Of a stretch of DNA of 64,000 bases, positions 17,080 to 26,457 are shown in pieces. Every line of letters starts with the position of its first letter. Within the stretch, counting starts at the first letter, position 1. The DNA is from Tenacibaculum sp. 190524A05c (GTDB lineage Bacteria; Bacteroidota; Bacteroidia; Flavobacteriales; Flavobacteriaceae), in assembly GCF_964036595.1 (NCBI RefSeq), contig NZ_OZ038523.1, forward strand, positions 834,501 to 898,500, given 5' to 3'. The position numbers were made by a program, and so were the translations under genes. Below the pieces are notes generated by a model that saw nothing but the letters and a program-made list of their open reading frames with translations, had not been told where the DNA came from and made no database searches.

Positions 17080-17849
17080 TCCATATGTATTGAAGAGAAA
17101 TAGAACTCAGGAAACTTCTTGATTTCTTTTTGAGTAGCCACATTGTACATTAAATGTACACACATACTTGCAACAACCCAAGAACCTATTGATAATTGAG
17201 GAGGAGATAATGTCTCCTTCTCATTTAAATATTGATCTAATACATTTTCAATCCATTCCTGAGGTTCGCCCCAAAATTTCATGTAATTCGTAATGTATTT
17301 TACCATTTGAATTTCGTTAAACTTTTCATTTGGTTTAGCTATAGATTCTAAGGTTAAGCCATCTGGAGTTATAACAGCAACTACTCCACCCCATCCTAAA
17401 TTATACGGATGTAAAACAGTAATGTTATTCTTTTGACAAAGCTTATCAAATTCTAAAGGAATGTCAGAAGTAAAATCTAATGCATTAATAGCTATTTCAT
17501 AATTCTGTATAAACGACTCTACATTATCAGAATCTAAGAATTCATTATGTACGTTAATCGTAGCATCAGGATTTATAGATTGTAATCTTTCTTGTAATGC
17601 TTGGACCTTATCTTTATCAACATCATTAATTGTATAATTCTGTCGATTCAAATTTGATAGTTCAACTTGATCTCCATCTATAATTGTAATATTCTCAAAA
17701 CCGAGTCTGAGAGCACATTCTGCTATGACACTTCCTATTCCTGATCCTCCTAAAAGTATAGGAACATTCTTAATTCTTTGCTGTTCTTCTGCTGATAAAT
17801 AAATTCTATTTCTAATGTATCTGGCTTCCATCAAAAAGTTTTTTTTCAA
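17076..17849 (-). CDS. ThiF/E1-like adenylyltransferase
   Basis: A 257-residue E1-like enzyme. Residues 30-70 show the nucleotide site, LLGGSGIGSVIAECALRLG followed by ITIIDGDQVELSNLNRQN, with Asp60, Arg69 and Lys81 in the usual places for ATP and Mg binding. Such enzymes adenylate a C-terminal carboxylate (ThiS, MoaD, ubiquitin-like proteins, or MccA in microcin C). The CxxC zinc pairs and an obvious catalytic Cys are lacking. No small sulfur-carrier or thiazole gene is adjacent, so a thiamine or molybdenum role is unlikely. It overlaps the convergent luxR-type gene by 4 bp and has a 16-bp box 28 bp upstream of its ATG, which ties it to the GNAT/LuxR module. Confidence 0.82.
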   Translation of the reverse strand: MKKNFLMEARYIRNRIYLSAEEQQRIKNVPILLGGSGIGSVIAECALRLGFENITIIDGDQVELSNLNRQNYTINDVDKDKVQALQERLQSINPDATINVHNEFLDSDNVESFIQNYEIAINALDFTSDIPLEFDKLCQKNNITVLHPYNLGWGGVVAVITPDGLTLESIAKPNEKFNEIQMVKYITNYMKFWGEPQEWIENVLDQYLNEKETLSPPQLSIGSWVVASMCVHLMYNVATQKEIKKFPEFYFSSIHMD

Positions 17850-17876
17850 AAATACATTTATAAATATCTCGAGCCA

Positions 17877-17892
17877 CTATACAAAAGTGTAG
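17877..17892 (-). promoter_or_regulatory. Third LuxR-box-like dyad, upstream of thiF-type gene
   Basis: CTATACAAAAGTGTAG on the plus strand; its reverse complement CTACACTTTTGTATAG fits CTAC-n-C-nnnn-G with one mismatch in the last arm. It shares 13 of 15 positions with the arms at 16201-16252. It sits 28 bp before the thiF-type start codon and about 93 bp before the divergent OstA-like gene. Confidence 0.6.
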
Positions 17893-17957
17893 TTAATCAA
17901 TTATTTCAAAAAAATCTTTTTTCATAATAATTTAAGAATTTGGCATAGTCTTTTCGT

Positions 17958-17965
17958 TATTTTTG
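17958..17965 (+). promoter_or_regulatory. Candidate -7 element of the OstA-like gene
   Basis: TATTTTTG matches the Bacteroidota TAnnTTTG element exactly, 19 bp before the TTG start. TTTG at 17939-17942 is a possible -33 element, but the 15-bp spacing is short. Confidence 0.45.
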
Positions 17966-17984
17966 CGTAACAAAATTTAAAAAC

Positions 17985-19616
17985 TTGAAAAGAATACTTC
18001 TTTTTTTACTGGTTGTCATAACCTTCAACCTTAATTCACAAACTAAAAAAATTCAGATTTTATCTTCTGAAATCTCAACCGTTGATGAAAGTAGATTTCC
18101 TGGAGCTACTATATTAATTGGTAATGTTAAGGTAGCACATGAAGGTGCAACACTAGATTGTAAAAGAGCACTTTTATATAGAGAAAAAAATGTATTCCAA
18201 GCACTAGGAGAAGTTGTAATTGAACAAGGAGATAGTATAATACAATATTCAGACTTTGCCAACTATGATGCGAATACTAAAATTGCTAAGTCTTGGGGAA
18301 ATGTTGAGGTAAATGATAAAGAGATGAAGTTGTCTACAGATACCTTATACTTTAATAGAACTGACCAAATTCTATTTTATCCAACTAAAGGAATCATTAA
18401 AGACAAAATAAATACGCTTACTAGTAATAAAGGAACCTATTATTTAGAAGACAAGAAATTCACTGCCAAAACTAAAGTGAATGTTGTGAATCCAGATAAT
18501 ATTCTTGATTCAGATCATTTAGATTATTATACGAATACCAATCTTGCCTATATATACGGACCATCAACAGTATTCAATAGAAAAGATAGCACAAAAATTT
18601 ATGCAGAGAGAGGATTCTTTGATACTGATTCTGATATCTCTTATTTCGTGAAAAATGCTAAACTTTTTTCTAAAGATAAAACCGTAGAAGCTGATAGTTT
18701 ATACTATGATAAAAAAAGAGGTTTTGCTTCTGCTACCAATAGAATTAAAGTTATAGATACTATTCAAAATATGGTAGTTAAAGGAAACTATGCTGAAATA
18801 TTTGAACTACAAGATTCTTTATTCATCATAAAGAAACCCGTTGCTATATCTATAATGGAAAAAGATTCTCTGTATATTCATGGAGATACAATTCTAGTCA
18901 CAGGAAAACCAGAAAAACGAATTATTAGAACCTATCACAACGTCAAAATCTTTAAAGAGAATTTGCAAGGTAAATGTGATTCTATTCATACGAATCAAGA
19001 AACAGGACTAACAAAAATGTTTGTAGATCCTATTTTATGGTCAGGTAAAAGTCAAATTACAGGAGATAGTATTCACTTTAAAACGAGTCAAACTACAAAT
19101 CAATTAGATTCTTTGTTTGTATTGAGAAACTCTTTCATCATTCAAAAAGATTCACTCGATTCTAATAATTTTAATCAAATAAAAGGAAGGAATATTTTTG
19201 GAAAGTTTGAAGATAACGACTTACGATTAATGCTTGTTAAAGGAAACGCAGAGTCTTTATATTATAATAGAAATGAAGAAACTCAAAAATTAGAAACAAT
19301 CACTAAAGAAATAGCGAGTGATATTGAGTTTTTACTTGAAAACAATGAAGTTGTTCAAACAAAATATTTTACTAAAACCGAAGGAAATACCTTTCCTCCT
19401 TCACAATTCCCAGAAGAAGACAGAAAATTTAGAGGCTTTATATGGCGAGAAGATGAACAACCTAAAAAAATGGAAGACATCTTTATAAAAGACAAAAAAG
19501 TAGCCCGAAAACCTAAGAAAAAACTACCAGAGGTTGAAAATGCGAAAGCTATTCTGAATACCGAGTTTAAAAAGAAAAGAAAAAAGAAACGTAAACTGAA
19601 TTTAGAAGAAGAATAG
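17985..19616 (+). CDS. OstA-like (LptA/LptD-related) envelope protein
   Basis: A 543-residue protein with a signal peptide (LFLLVVITFNLNSQ) and repeated beta-strand turns typical of the OstA/LptA jelly roll (FPGATILIGNVKVAHEGATL, YREKNVFQALGEVVIEQGD, TLYFNRTDQILFYPTKG). Family members carry lipopolysaccharide across the periplasm; the Bacteroidota OstA-like branch is longer than LptA, as here. The C-terminus is strongly basic (KKRKKKRKLNLEEE). The start is TTG at 17985, giving a complete signal peptide; no ATG lies in the correct position. The stop overlaps the GTG of the aminotransferase gene by one base (TAGTG), so they form an operon. Confidence 0.82.
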   Translation: MKRILLFLLVVITFNLNSQTKKIQILSSEISTVDESRFPGATILIGNVKVAHEGATLDCKRALLYREKNVFQALGEVVIEQGDSIIQYSDFANYDANTKIAKSWGNVEVNDKEMKLSTDTLYFNRTDQILFYPTKGIIKDKINTLTSNKGTYYLEDKKFTAKTKVNVVNPDNILDSDHLDYYTNTNLAYIYGPSTVFNRKDSTKIYAERGFFDTDSDISYFVKNAKLFSKDKTVEADSLYYDKKRGFASATNRIKVIDTIQNMVVKGNYAEIFELQDSLFIIKKPVAISIMEKDSLYIHGDTILVTGKPEKRIIRTYHNVKIFKENLQGKCDSIHTNQETGLTKMFVDPILWSGKSQITGDSIHFKTSQTTNQLDSLFVLRNSFIIQKDSLDSNNFNQIKGRNIFGKFEDNDLRLMLVKGNAESLYYNRNEETQKLETITKEIASDIEFLLENNEVVQTKYFTKTEGNTFPPSQFPEEDRKFRGFIWREDEQPKKMEDIFIKDKKVARKPKKKLPEVENAKAILNTEFKKKRKKKRKLNLEEE

Positions 19617-20797
19617 TGAAAGAGGATTTTTTAAAATATCAGGCTCAAACGACACCACATCCTTTAGCTATTGAGATTTCACATGCCAAAGGAAGTTACA
19701 TTTTTGATAAAAACAATAAAGCTCATTTGGATTTTGTTGCAGGTGTTTCTGCAAATAGTGTTGGACATTGCAATGAGAATGTGAACAATGCTATTACAAA
19801 GCAGATTCAAACATATACTCATGTAATGGTTTATGGAGAATTTATTCAAGAACCACAATTAGATTTATGCAAGAAACTGGCTTCTACCCTACCAGAATCT
19901 TTATCTTCTGTTTATCTAGTAAATTCTGGAACCGAAGCAACAGAAGGAGCATTAAAGTTAGCTAAAAGATTTACCAAAAGATCAGAGATTATTGCTGCTA
20001 ATAATGCATATCATGGAAATACAGCAGGTGCCATGAGTGTATGCGGAGCAGAACAACAAAATAGTGCTTTTCGTCCGTTAGTTCCTGGAACAAGATTTAT
20101 ACAATTTAATAATGAAGATGACCTGCAAAAAATCACCACGAAAACAGCTGGTGTAATCTTAGAAACTATTCAAGGTGGCGCAGGTTTTGTTGAACCACAA
20201 AATGACTTTTTACATAAAGTTAAAAAGAGATGTGATGAGGTTGGAGCACTTTTAATATTGGATGAAATTCAATCTGGAGTTGGAAGAACAGGTACTTTTT
20301 GGGGATTTGAAAATTATAATGTAACTCCAGATATATTTATTACTGGTAAAGGTTTAGGAGGCGGAATGCCAATTGGAGCTTTTATTTCATCTCAAGAAAT
20401 AATGGATTCATTAAAGGACAATCCTAAACTAGGACATATTACGACTTTTGGTGGACATCCTGTTATTGCTGCTGCGGCGAATGCTACAATTGATGAAATT
20501 TTAAACTCAAACTTACATAAAGAAGCTTTACGAAAAGAACAATTAATTCGAAAATATTTAAAGCATCCTAGAATTAAAGAAATTAGAGGAAAAGGATTAA
20601 TGTTAGCGTTAATAATGGAGTCTTCTGAAATTGCAGATCATGTTGTTTTAAATGCATTAGACCAAGGTTTAATCTTATTCTGGTTATTATATGAAAAACG
20701 TGCAGTACGCATCACTCCACCCCTTACTATTTCTGACGAAGAATTAAGAAAAGGTTGTGAAACTTTAACAAATATTTTAAACAATATCAGTCTCTAA
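19616..20797 (+). CDS. Class III PLP aminotransferase (acetylornithine/ornithine type)
   Basis: A 393-residue fold-type I aminotransferase. It shows the glycine-rich phosphate region NSGTEATEGALKLAKRFT, the LDEIQSGVGRTGTFW block with the ring-binding Asp, the Schiff-base Lys in ITGKGLGGGMPIGAF and TFGGHPVIAAAANATI. Members use 2-oxoglutarate and an omega- or alpha-amino group; acetylornithine, ornithine, 4-aminobutyrate or lysine donors are all possible from motifs. It starts with GTG overlapping the OstA-like stop and ends about 55 bp before a terminator. No arginine or proline genes are adjacent to refine the call. Confidence 0.85.
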   Translation: MKEDFLKYQAQTTPHPLAIEISHAKGSYIFDKNNKAHLDFVAGVSANSVGHCNENVNNAITKQIQTYTHVMVYGEFIQEPQLDLCKKLASTLPESLSSVYLVNSGTEATEGALKLAKRFTKRSEIIAANNAYHGNTAGAMSVCGAEQQNSAFRPLVPGTRFIQFNNEDDLQKITTKTAGVILETIQGGAGFVEPQNDFLHKVKKRCDEVGALLILDEIQSGVGRTGTFWGFENYNVTPDIFITGKGLGGGMPIGAFISSQEIMDSLKDNPKLGHITTFGGHPVIAAAANATIDEILNSNLHKEALRKEQLIRKYLKHPRIKEIRGKGLMLALIMESSEIADHVVLNALDQGLILFWLLYEKRAVRITPPLTISDEELRKGCETLTNILNNISL

Positions 20798-20852
20798 TAC
20801 GCGTTCTAATTATACTTATATAGTTGATTGGGGATTTTATTATTGACTATTG

Positions 20853-20892
20853 AAATCGGTTAGATAATCTTTTCTAACCGATTTTCTTTTTT
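20853..20892 (+). terminator. Rho-independent terminator
   Basis: Arms AAATCGGTTAGA (20853-20864) and TCTAACCGATTT (20873-20884), a perfect 12-bp stem with an 8-base loop, followed by a T-rich run. It ends the OstA-like/aminotransferase operon. Confidence 0.82.
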
Positions 20893-21025
20893 ACTACACT
20901 CAATTTATTTTGTTCCCTTCAAAACTACATTCATGATTTAATTCCATGCTCTTATGGAAAAGACTCTGTAAACAATTGGTTTATCATCTAATTTTAGCTT
21001 CATAAACTACAAAATCTACTCGATC

Positions 21026-22555
21026 ATGACTTTAAAAAATCAAAACTTAGAATTTAAAATAACATTGTATATGTTATTGACAGTGATTCTTCTTATGAGT
21101 TGTAAACCAACTAATAAAGGAACTGCAGTTGTTTTTGAACCTATTCAAGAAATAAATATTTCATACAATTTACCTGTTGATGTACCCGTAAATGCTAGTC
21201 AAGAAGAACTTGCTAAGTTCGCTTGGGAAGAATTTTTTGCATTAAATTGGAAATCAAGCTGGAAAACAAATTCTTTAAGAACAACTCCAGATACTACTTG
21301 GACGTATACTAATGATACTGGTGCTGATTTTTTAAGTGTATGGGAAACTTATATTCATAGATCAGAATTAAGACCTGCTAACGGAAAAAGAACAAAGGAT
21401 TTAAGCAGTGGATCTCCATATTACACATTTGTGGATTCAACTTCAGTAAATGTTACGAATCCAGTTCAATTAGATAATTATTTCAATGTACTTGATGAGG
21501 ATAATGAAATTGGTTCTGCATATGTTTTTGCTCATAAAAATGAATTTGAAGTATTATATGCAGCTAAAACGAATTTAGTTGAGTATAACTACTTAAAGAA
21601 CAACTTTCAAACTGATAAAAAACTTTACAAAGCAATTGATAAAAGTAACGACAGTACTTCTTTTAGATCTCGATTAAGAGGTTTATCAAAACAACAAATG
21701 TGTGATTCAGAAGGAAATACCAGCGATGGCTATGTATGCTTGCCTTGTTCTACTGATGCTAATAACGAAGGAGCTATAGAGATTAAATTGGCTTTCAGAG
21801 AATTAGACCCTAAAAAAGATGATGCTTCAAGATATATGGTAAAGGAAGCTGTTTACTTTAAGGATTCTGTAGCTGGTAATAAAACATACTCTAATGCTTA
21901 TGTAAAACAATTTGCTTTAATTGGAATGCACATTATCAGAAAAACACAAAACCATCCAACTTTCGTATTCGCTTCTTGGGAACAAGTTGATGAAAGAAAT
22001 AATGATGTTCAAACTATTGGAATTGATACGGTTACTGTTAATGGTGAACAATATAGCGATGTTGATCCTCACAGATTAAATCCTGTAATTGAAAGAGTTA
22101 TTCCTGAAACATTACAAAAAGTAAATACTCAAGTACAAAAGATGATTGCAGCAAATAGCAGCAAATCTAAATGGCAATATTATCAATTGATTGGTGTTCA
22201 AGGTACCCCTATTGATTATAAAGATAGAACTTCAGACAACAATTACTTCATGGCAAACTTTGTAATTGAATCTGACTTAAAACTTACAAACTTTCACGGT
22301 TCTTTTGGAGATCCTTTCGATACTAAAATCAAAAATGTAATTTCTGATGGAAAACAGTTCAATATGGGAGGTTGTATGGGATGCCACGGACAGGGACAAA
22401 CAACATTCGGAACGGATTTCAGTTTCTTATTAGATAGCGGTGCTGGTAAGCCAGTAATTCGTCCTGATCCATACCAAACTTTTGATGAAGCATTATTCGC
22501 GGCACAAAACAAAAAAATTCAAGCTTTAATTCGAGAGTTTGATAAAAAACAATAA
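21026..22555 (+). CDS. Lipoprotein with a single CxxCH haem-binding motif, family unknown
   Basis: A 509-residue protein. The N-terminus has a hydrophobic segment ending in the lipobox LLMSC (Cys26), so it should be a lipid-anchored envelope protein. The middle has no domain I can name (FAWEEFFALNWKSSWKTN, WETYIHRSELRP) and includes a Cys cluster CDSEGNTSDGYVCLPC. Near residue 449 the motif GGCMGCHGQG gives one c-type haem site, so it may be a mono-haem electron-transfer or redox-sensing protein. It is flanked by terminators on both sides and stands alone. The local MGGC and following Met residues could supply a distal ligand, but none can be assigned. Confidence 0.7.
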   Translation: MTLKNQNLEFKITLYMLLTVILLMSCKPTNKGTAVVFEPIQEINISYNLPVDVPVNASQEELAKFAWEEFFALNWKSSWKTNSLRTTPDTTWTYTNDTGADFLSVWETYIHRSELRPANGKRTKDLSSGSPYYTFVDSTSVNVTNPVQLDNYFNVLDEDNEIGSAYVFAHKNEFEVLYAAKTNLVEYNYLKNNFQTDKKLYKAIDKSNDSTSFRSRLRGLSKQQMCDSEGNTSDGYVCLPCSTDANNEGAIEIKLAFRELDPKKDDASRYMVKEAVYFKDSVAGNKTYSNAYVKQFALIGMHIIRKTQNHPTFVFASWEQVDERNNDVQTIGIDTVTVNGEQYSDVDPHRLNPVIERVIPETLQKVNTQVQKMIAANSSKSKWQYYQLIGVQGTPIDYKDRTSDNNYFMANFVIESDLKLTNFHGSFGDPFDTKIKNVISDGKQFNMGGCMGCHGQGQTTFGTDFSFLLDSGAGKPVIRPDPYQTFDEALFAAQNKKIQALIREFDKKQ

Positions 22556-22574
22556 CTACTACAATCACAATAAT

Positions 22575-22611
22575 CACCCTGAAAATGAGTTTTTTCAGGG
22601 TGTTTTTTTTT
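22575..22611 (+). terminator. Rho-independent terminator
   Basis: Arms CACCCTGAAAA (22575-22585) and TTTTCAGGGTG (22592-22602), an 11-bp stem followed by nine T, 20 bp after the lipoprotein stop. Confidence 0.88.
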
Positions 22612-22783
22612 CATAATGATAATCTCATCTTTTTATAGTTTTTATTATGAACTTTCCTTTTTCAGAACAACTCTATCATAAAACTGTTAAAAAACGCACC
22701 TAAAAAGCAGTAATTCAGCAGAAAACAATTTTTGTACAACCAAGGTATTTTTTTTAATTTGCTTGTCACAAATTAAGGTACAT

Positions 22784-24556
22784 ATGTCGATTGAAATCAC
22801 GCGGCTTTTTGATTTTCCCTATTATCAGTTGGAAAAGTATAATCTCCAAAAAGCACTAACTACAAATTACAACGGAAATTGGAAGTCAATTTCAACAAAA
22901 GAATACATTGATAAAGCCAATGCCGTTAGTAGAGGACTATTAAGATTAGGAGTACAGCCTAATGATAAAATAGCAGTAATATCTACAAACAACTGTACAG
23001 AGTGGAATATTTGTGATATCGGTATTCTACAAACAGGAGCACAAAACGTTCCAATTTACCCTACGATATCAAAAGAAGATTACGAATATGTTTTAAATCA
23101 TTCAGAAGCTACGTATTGTTTTGTGTCAGATACTACAATACTTGAAAAGTTAAACCAAATTAAGGGGAACACTAAGCTGAAAGAAGTTTTTACTTTCGAT
23201 GAAATTGAAGGTGAGAAAAACTGGAATGAAGTTTTAGAACTTGGAAAAGATGAAAGTAATCAAAATGAAGTTGACAGCAGAAAGGATGCTGTAAAACCTG
23301 AAGATTTAGCAACACTAATTTATACATCTGGTACTACTGGAAGACCCAAAGGTGTTATGCTTTCTCACAACAACATTGTATCTAACGTACTTTCTAGTTC
23401 AAAAAGAGTTCCTGTAGATCATGGTCAAGGAAAAAGTTTAAGTTTCTTGCCTGTTTGCCACATTTTTGAACGCATGATTTTATACTTATATCAGTACTGT
23501 GGTATTTCAATTTATTTTGCAGAATCTATTGAAAAACTAAGTGAAAACGCTCAAGAAATTAAGCCTAATGTTATGACTGCAGTTCCTAGGCTTTATGAGA
23601 AAATTTATGATAAAATTTATGCTAAGGGTACTGAATTATCTGGTATTAAAAAGAAATTATTCTTCTGGGCTATTGAACTTGGATTAAATTATAAGCCATA
23701 CGGAGCAAACGGATGGTGGTATGAAAAGCAATTAGGTTTAGCACGAAAACTTATATTCTCGAAATGGCAAGCTGCTTTAGGAGGAGAATTAAAAATTATG
23801 GTTTCAGGTAGTGCTGCTTTACAACCTCGTTTAGCTAGAGTATTTGCTGCAGCTGGAATGCCTGTTATGGAAGGATATGGATTAACAGAAACTTCTCCTG
23901 TAGTATCTGTAAATGATGTGCGTGAAGGTGGTTTTAATATCGGAACTGTTGGACGAATTATTGATGGTGTTGAAGTTAAAATTTCTGAACAAGATGAAGT
24001 TTTAGTTAAAGGACCAAACGTAATGATGGGATATTACAAAGATCCTGAAAAAACTGCCCAAGTAATTAAAGATGGATATTTCCACACTGGTGATAAGGGT
24101 AAAGTTGAAAATGGATTCTTAAGTATTACTGGACGTATTAAAGAAATGTTTAAGACATCTGGTGGAAAATATGTTATTCCAACTTTATTAGAGGATAAAT
24201 TAAAGCAATCTCGTTTCATTGAGCAAGTTATGGTTGTTGGTGAAGGTGAAAAAATGCCTACAGCACTTATTCAGCCAAGTTTTGATTTCATTGCAGAATG
24301 GGCTCGAAGAAATGATATTGACTTCTCTGATGCTAAAAAATTAGTAAGTAACGAAAAGGTTATCGCTAGACTTCAAGAAGAAGTTGATGATTGTAACTGT
24401 AATTTCGGAAAGTGGGAACAGATTAAACGTTTTGAGTTAACTCCTGAAGAGTGGACTATTGATAGTGGACACCTTACTCCTACTATGAAAATGAAACGTA
24501 AAATTATCAAAGAGATTTATACTGATTTGTACGAAAAAATGTACGACAGAGCTTAA
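22784..24556 (+). CDS. Long-chain acyl-CoA synthetase (AMP-forming)
   Basis: A 590-residue ANL-superfamily adenylating enzyme. It shows LIYTSGTTGRPKGVMLSHNN (P-loop), LPVCHIFERM, MEGYGLTETSPVV, YFHTGDKGK and the C-terminal GRIKEMFKTSGGKYV hinge with the conserved Lys. The long-chain FadD/ACSL type is suggested by length, the N-terminal FPYYQLEKY region and the C-terminal LTPTMKMKRKII. It activates fatty acids with ATP and CoA at the membrane. The ATG at 22784 (MSIEITRLF) is used, as an upstream in-frame TTG would add only seven unconvincing residues. It ends at a bidirectional terminator facing the M1 peptidase gene. Confidence 0.9.
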   Translation: MSIEITRLFDFPYYQLEKYNLQKALTTNYNGNWKSISTKEYIDKANAVSRGLLRLGVQPNDKIAVISTNNCTEWNICDIGILQTGAQNVPIYPTISKEDYEYVLNHSEATYCFVSDTTILEKLNQIKGNTKLKEVFTFDEIEGEKNWNEVLELGKDESNQNEVDSRKDAVKPEDLATLIYTSGTTGRPKGVMLSHNNIVSNVLSSSKRVPVDHGQGKSLSFLPVCHIFERMILYLYQYCGISIYFAESIEKLSENAQEIKPNVMTAVPRLYEKIYDKIYAKGTELSGIKKKLFFWAIELGLNYKPYGANGWWYEKQLGLARKLIFSKWQAALGGELKIMVSGSAALQPRLARVFAAAGMPVMEGYGLTETSPVVSVNDVREGGFNIGTVGRIIDGVEVKISEQDEVLVKGPNVMMGYYKDPEKTAQVIKDGYFHTGDKGKVENGFLSITGRIKEMFKTSGGKYVIPTLLEDKLKQSRFIEQVMVVGEGEKMPTALIQPSFDFIAEWARRNDIDFSDAKKLVSNEKVIARLQEEVDDCNCNFGKWEQIKRFELTPEEWTIDSGHLTPTMKMKRKIIKEIYTDLYEKMYDRA

Positions 24557-24574
24557 AAGATAAATACAACAAAT

Positions 24575-24606
24575 AAAAAAGCAGATGGAAATCCATCTGC
24601 TTTTTT
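24575..24606. terminator. Bidirectional Rho-independent terminator
   Basis: Arms GCAGATGGA (24581-24589) and TCCATCTGC (24592-24600) flanked by six A and six T, between the convergent acyl-CoA synthetase and M1 peptidase genes. Confidence 0.88.
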
Positions 24607-24628
24607 ATTACTCTAAAATTTATTCTGT

Positions 24629-26272
24629 TTACATCTTTTTAGATTTCACGTAAAAGTTTCTATCAACTTCAATTTCTTTTGAACCTATTTTCTTTGTTTT
24701 CCAATTCTCTGTTGGTTTCAAACAAATCTCTTTATTATTAGCTATAATAGTTACAGGCATATTAAATCCTTCCACTACATTATTCCAGCGATATTTAAGT
24801 TTTTTACCTTCTATTTTATATTCAAAAACTGGAATTTTAATCGTTCTTAAATATTGGTCAAACACCTTAGTTAAATCAATTTTAGACTTTTTAATCATAT
24901 AATCTTCAATTTCTTTAGTGCTGACAGTTGTATGGTAAAAATCTTTATTTAAACCTCTTAAAATACTTCTCCATTTTTCGTCATCATTTACTAATTGACG
25001 GATGATATGAAGCATATTCGCTCCTTTATAATACATATCTCCAGAACCTTCACTATTTACATCATACTGACCTATTATTGGCTTGTCGTTCGCTATTGAT
25101 CCTCTTGTTCCGATAACATAATCAGCCGAAGCTTCCTTTCCGTAATAATAATCTAAAAACAAATTCTCCGAATATGCTGTAAAACTCTCATGAATCCACA
25201 TATCGGCTATATCTTTATTCGTAATATTATTTGCAAACCATTCATGACCTGCTTCGTGAATAATGATAAAATCAAACTTTAATCCCCAACCAGTTCGAGA
25301 TAAGTCTCTTCCTAAATATCCCTTCATATATTTATTCCCATAGGTAACAGAACTTTGGTGTTCCATTCCTAAATAAGGAACTTCAACGAGCTTGAAACTA
25401 TCTTCATAAAACGGATATTTACCAAACCAGTGTTCAAAAGCTTTCATCATCTTAGGCGCATCTTTAAAATGAACTTTTGCCTTTTCCAAGTTATCTCTTA
25501 AAACATAATAATCTAAATCTAATTCTCCTCCTTCTCCATTATATTTTTCACCGAAATGTACATAATCACCAATATTCACATTTACTCCGTAATTATTAAT
25601 TGGATTCTTAACTCCCCAGTGGTATGTAGTTGTATTATCATCATGTTTATCAACTTTCTGCAATCTACCGTTAGAAATATTCATCAAATTACTTGGAACT
25701 CGAACACTAATATCCATACTTTCTACTTCATCATACATGTGGTCCTTATTAGGCCACCAAACACTAGCTCCTAATCCTTGACAAGAAGTTGCCACAAAGT
25801 GGTTTCCATTTCCATCTTTTCTCCAGGAAAAACCACCATCCCAAGGAGCATTTTTAGCTACTCTAGGAAATCCTTCATAATACACAACAATGGAATATTC
25901 TTTATCCTTTATTTGTTTTTCTTTAAGCTTAACAAAATGAGCATTTCCCTCTGATCTTACAGTTAATTCTTTCCCATTTTGCGTTACCTTAGTTATCTTC
26001 ATTGGTTCTTGTAGATCAACCTGAAGCGTTGTAGAAGGGTTTAATACTTTATATTTAATTTCATTATTCCCTTTTATGAATTTCTTATCAGGATCTACTG
26101 AAATATCAAGATGATAATAGGTTAAATCCCACCAAACTCTTTCAGGTGTTATACTTCCTCTTAAAGAGTCTTGACGAGTAAAGGTTTCAGTATGTTGAAA
26201 AAGTCCATTTTGCCCAAATGAAAACAGGCTGAATAAAGTGCAAAAAAGTACTGTAAAACTTGATCTATTCAT
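24629..26272 (-). CDS. M1-family zinc metallopeptidase (secreted)
   Basis: A 547-residue protein with a signal peptide (SSFTVLFCTLFSLFSFGQ). The gluzincin site is HEAGHEW (His339, Glu340, His343) with the third ligand Glu362 in WIHESFT. The exopeptidase GxMEN motif reads LGMEHQSS here, the form seen in many Bacteroidota M1 relatives. It is shorter than aminopeptidase N (about 870 residues), lacking the C-terminal helical domain. Expected to be a periplasmic or secreted aminopeptidase that releases N-terminal residues. Single-gene unit, divergent from gcvT. Confidence 0.88.
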   Translation of the reverse strand: MNRSSFTVLFCTLFSLFSFGQNGLFQHTETFTRQDSLRGSITPERVWWDLTYYHLDISVDPDKKFIKGNNEIKYKVLNPSTTLQVDLQEPMKITKVTQNGKELTVRSEGNAHFVKLKEKQIKDKEYSIVVYYEGFPRVAKNAPWDGGFSWRKDGNGNHFVATSCQGLGASVWWPNKDHMYDEVESMDISVRVPSNLMNISNGRLQKVDKHDDNTTTYHWGVKNPINNYGVNVNIGDYVHFGEKYNGEGGELDLDYYVLRDNLEKAKVHFKDAPKMMKAFEHWFGKYPFYEDSFKLVEVPYLGMEHQSSVTYGNKYMKGYLGRDLSRTGWGLKFDFIIIHEAGHEWFANNITNKDIADMWIHESFTAYSENLFLDYYYGKEASADYVIGTRGSIANDKPIIGQYDVNSEGSGDMYYKGANMLHIIRQLVNDDEKWRSILRGLNKDFYHTTVSTKEIEDYMIKKSKIDLTKVFDQYLRTIKIPVFEYKIEGKKLKYRWNNVVEGFNMPVTIIANNKEICLKPTENWKTKKIGSKEIEVDRNFYVKSKKM

Positions 26273-26424
26273 TGTTATTTTTGATTGAAATTTAAATCTA
26301 AGATAACTCTTTTGATAAAATAGATAATCTACTATACTAACTTAATTTTATCCAATATATCCTCATTATAATTTTCTGTTTCAGAATACTTGAAAAGATT
26401 ATAGGTGTTTACAAAATGATTCAA

Positions 26425-26432
26425 TATTTTTG
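26425..26432 (+). promoter_or_regulatory. Candidate -7 promoter element of gcvT
   Basis: TATTTTTG matches TAnnTTTG exactly, 25 bp before the gcvT ATG. The -33 region is weak. No glycine-riboswitch-like structure was recognised upstream. Confidence 0.5.
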
Positions 26433-26457
26433 ACGTATCATTAAACAAACAAATCAA

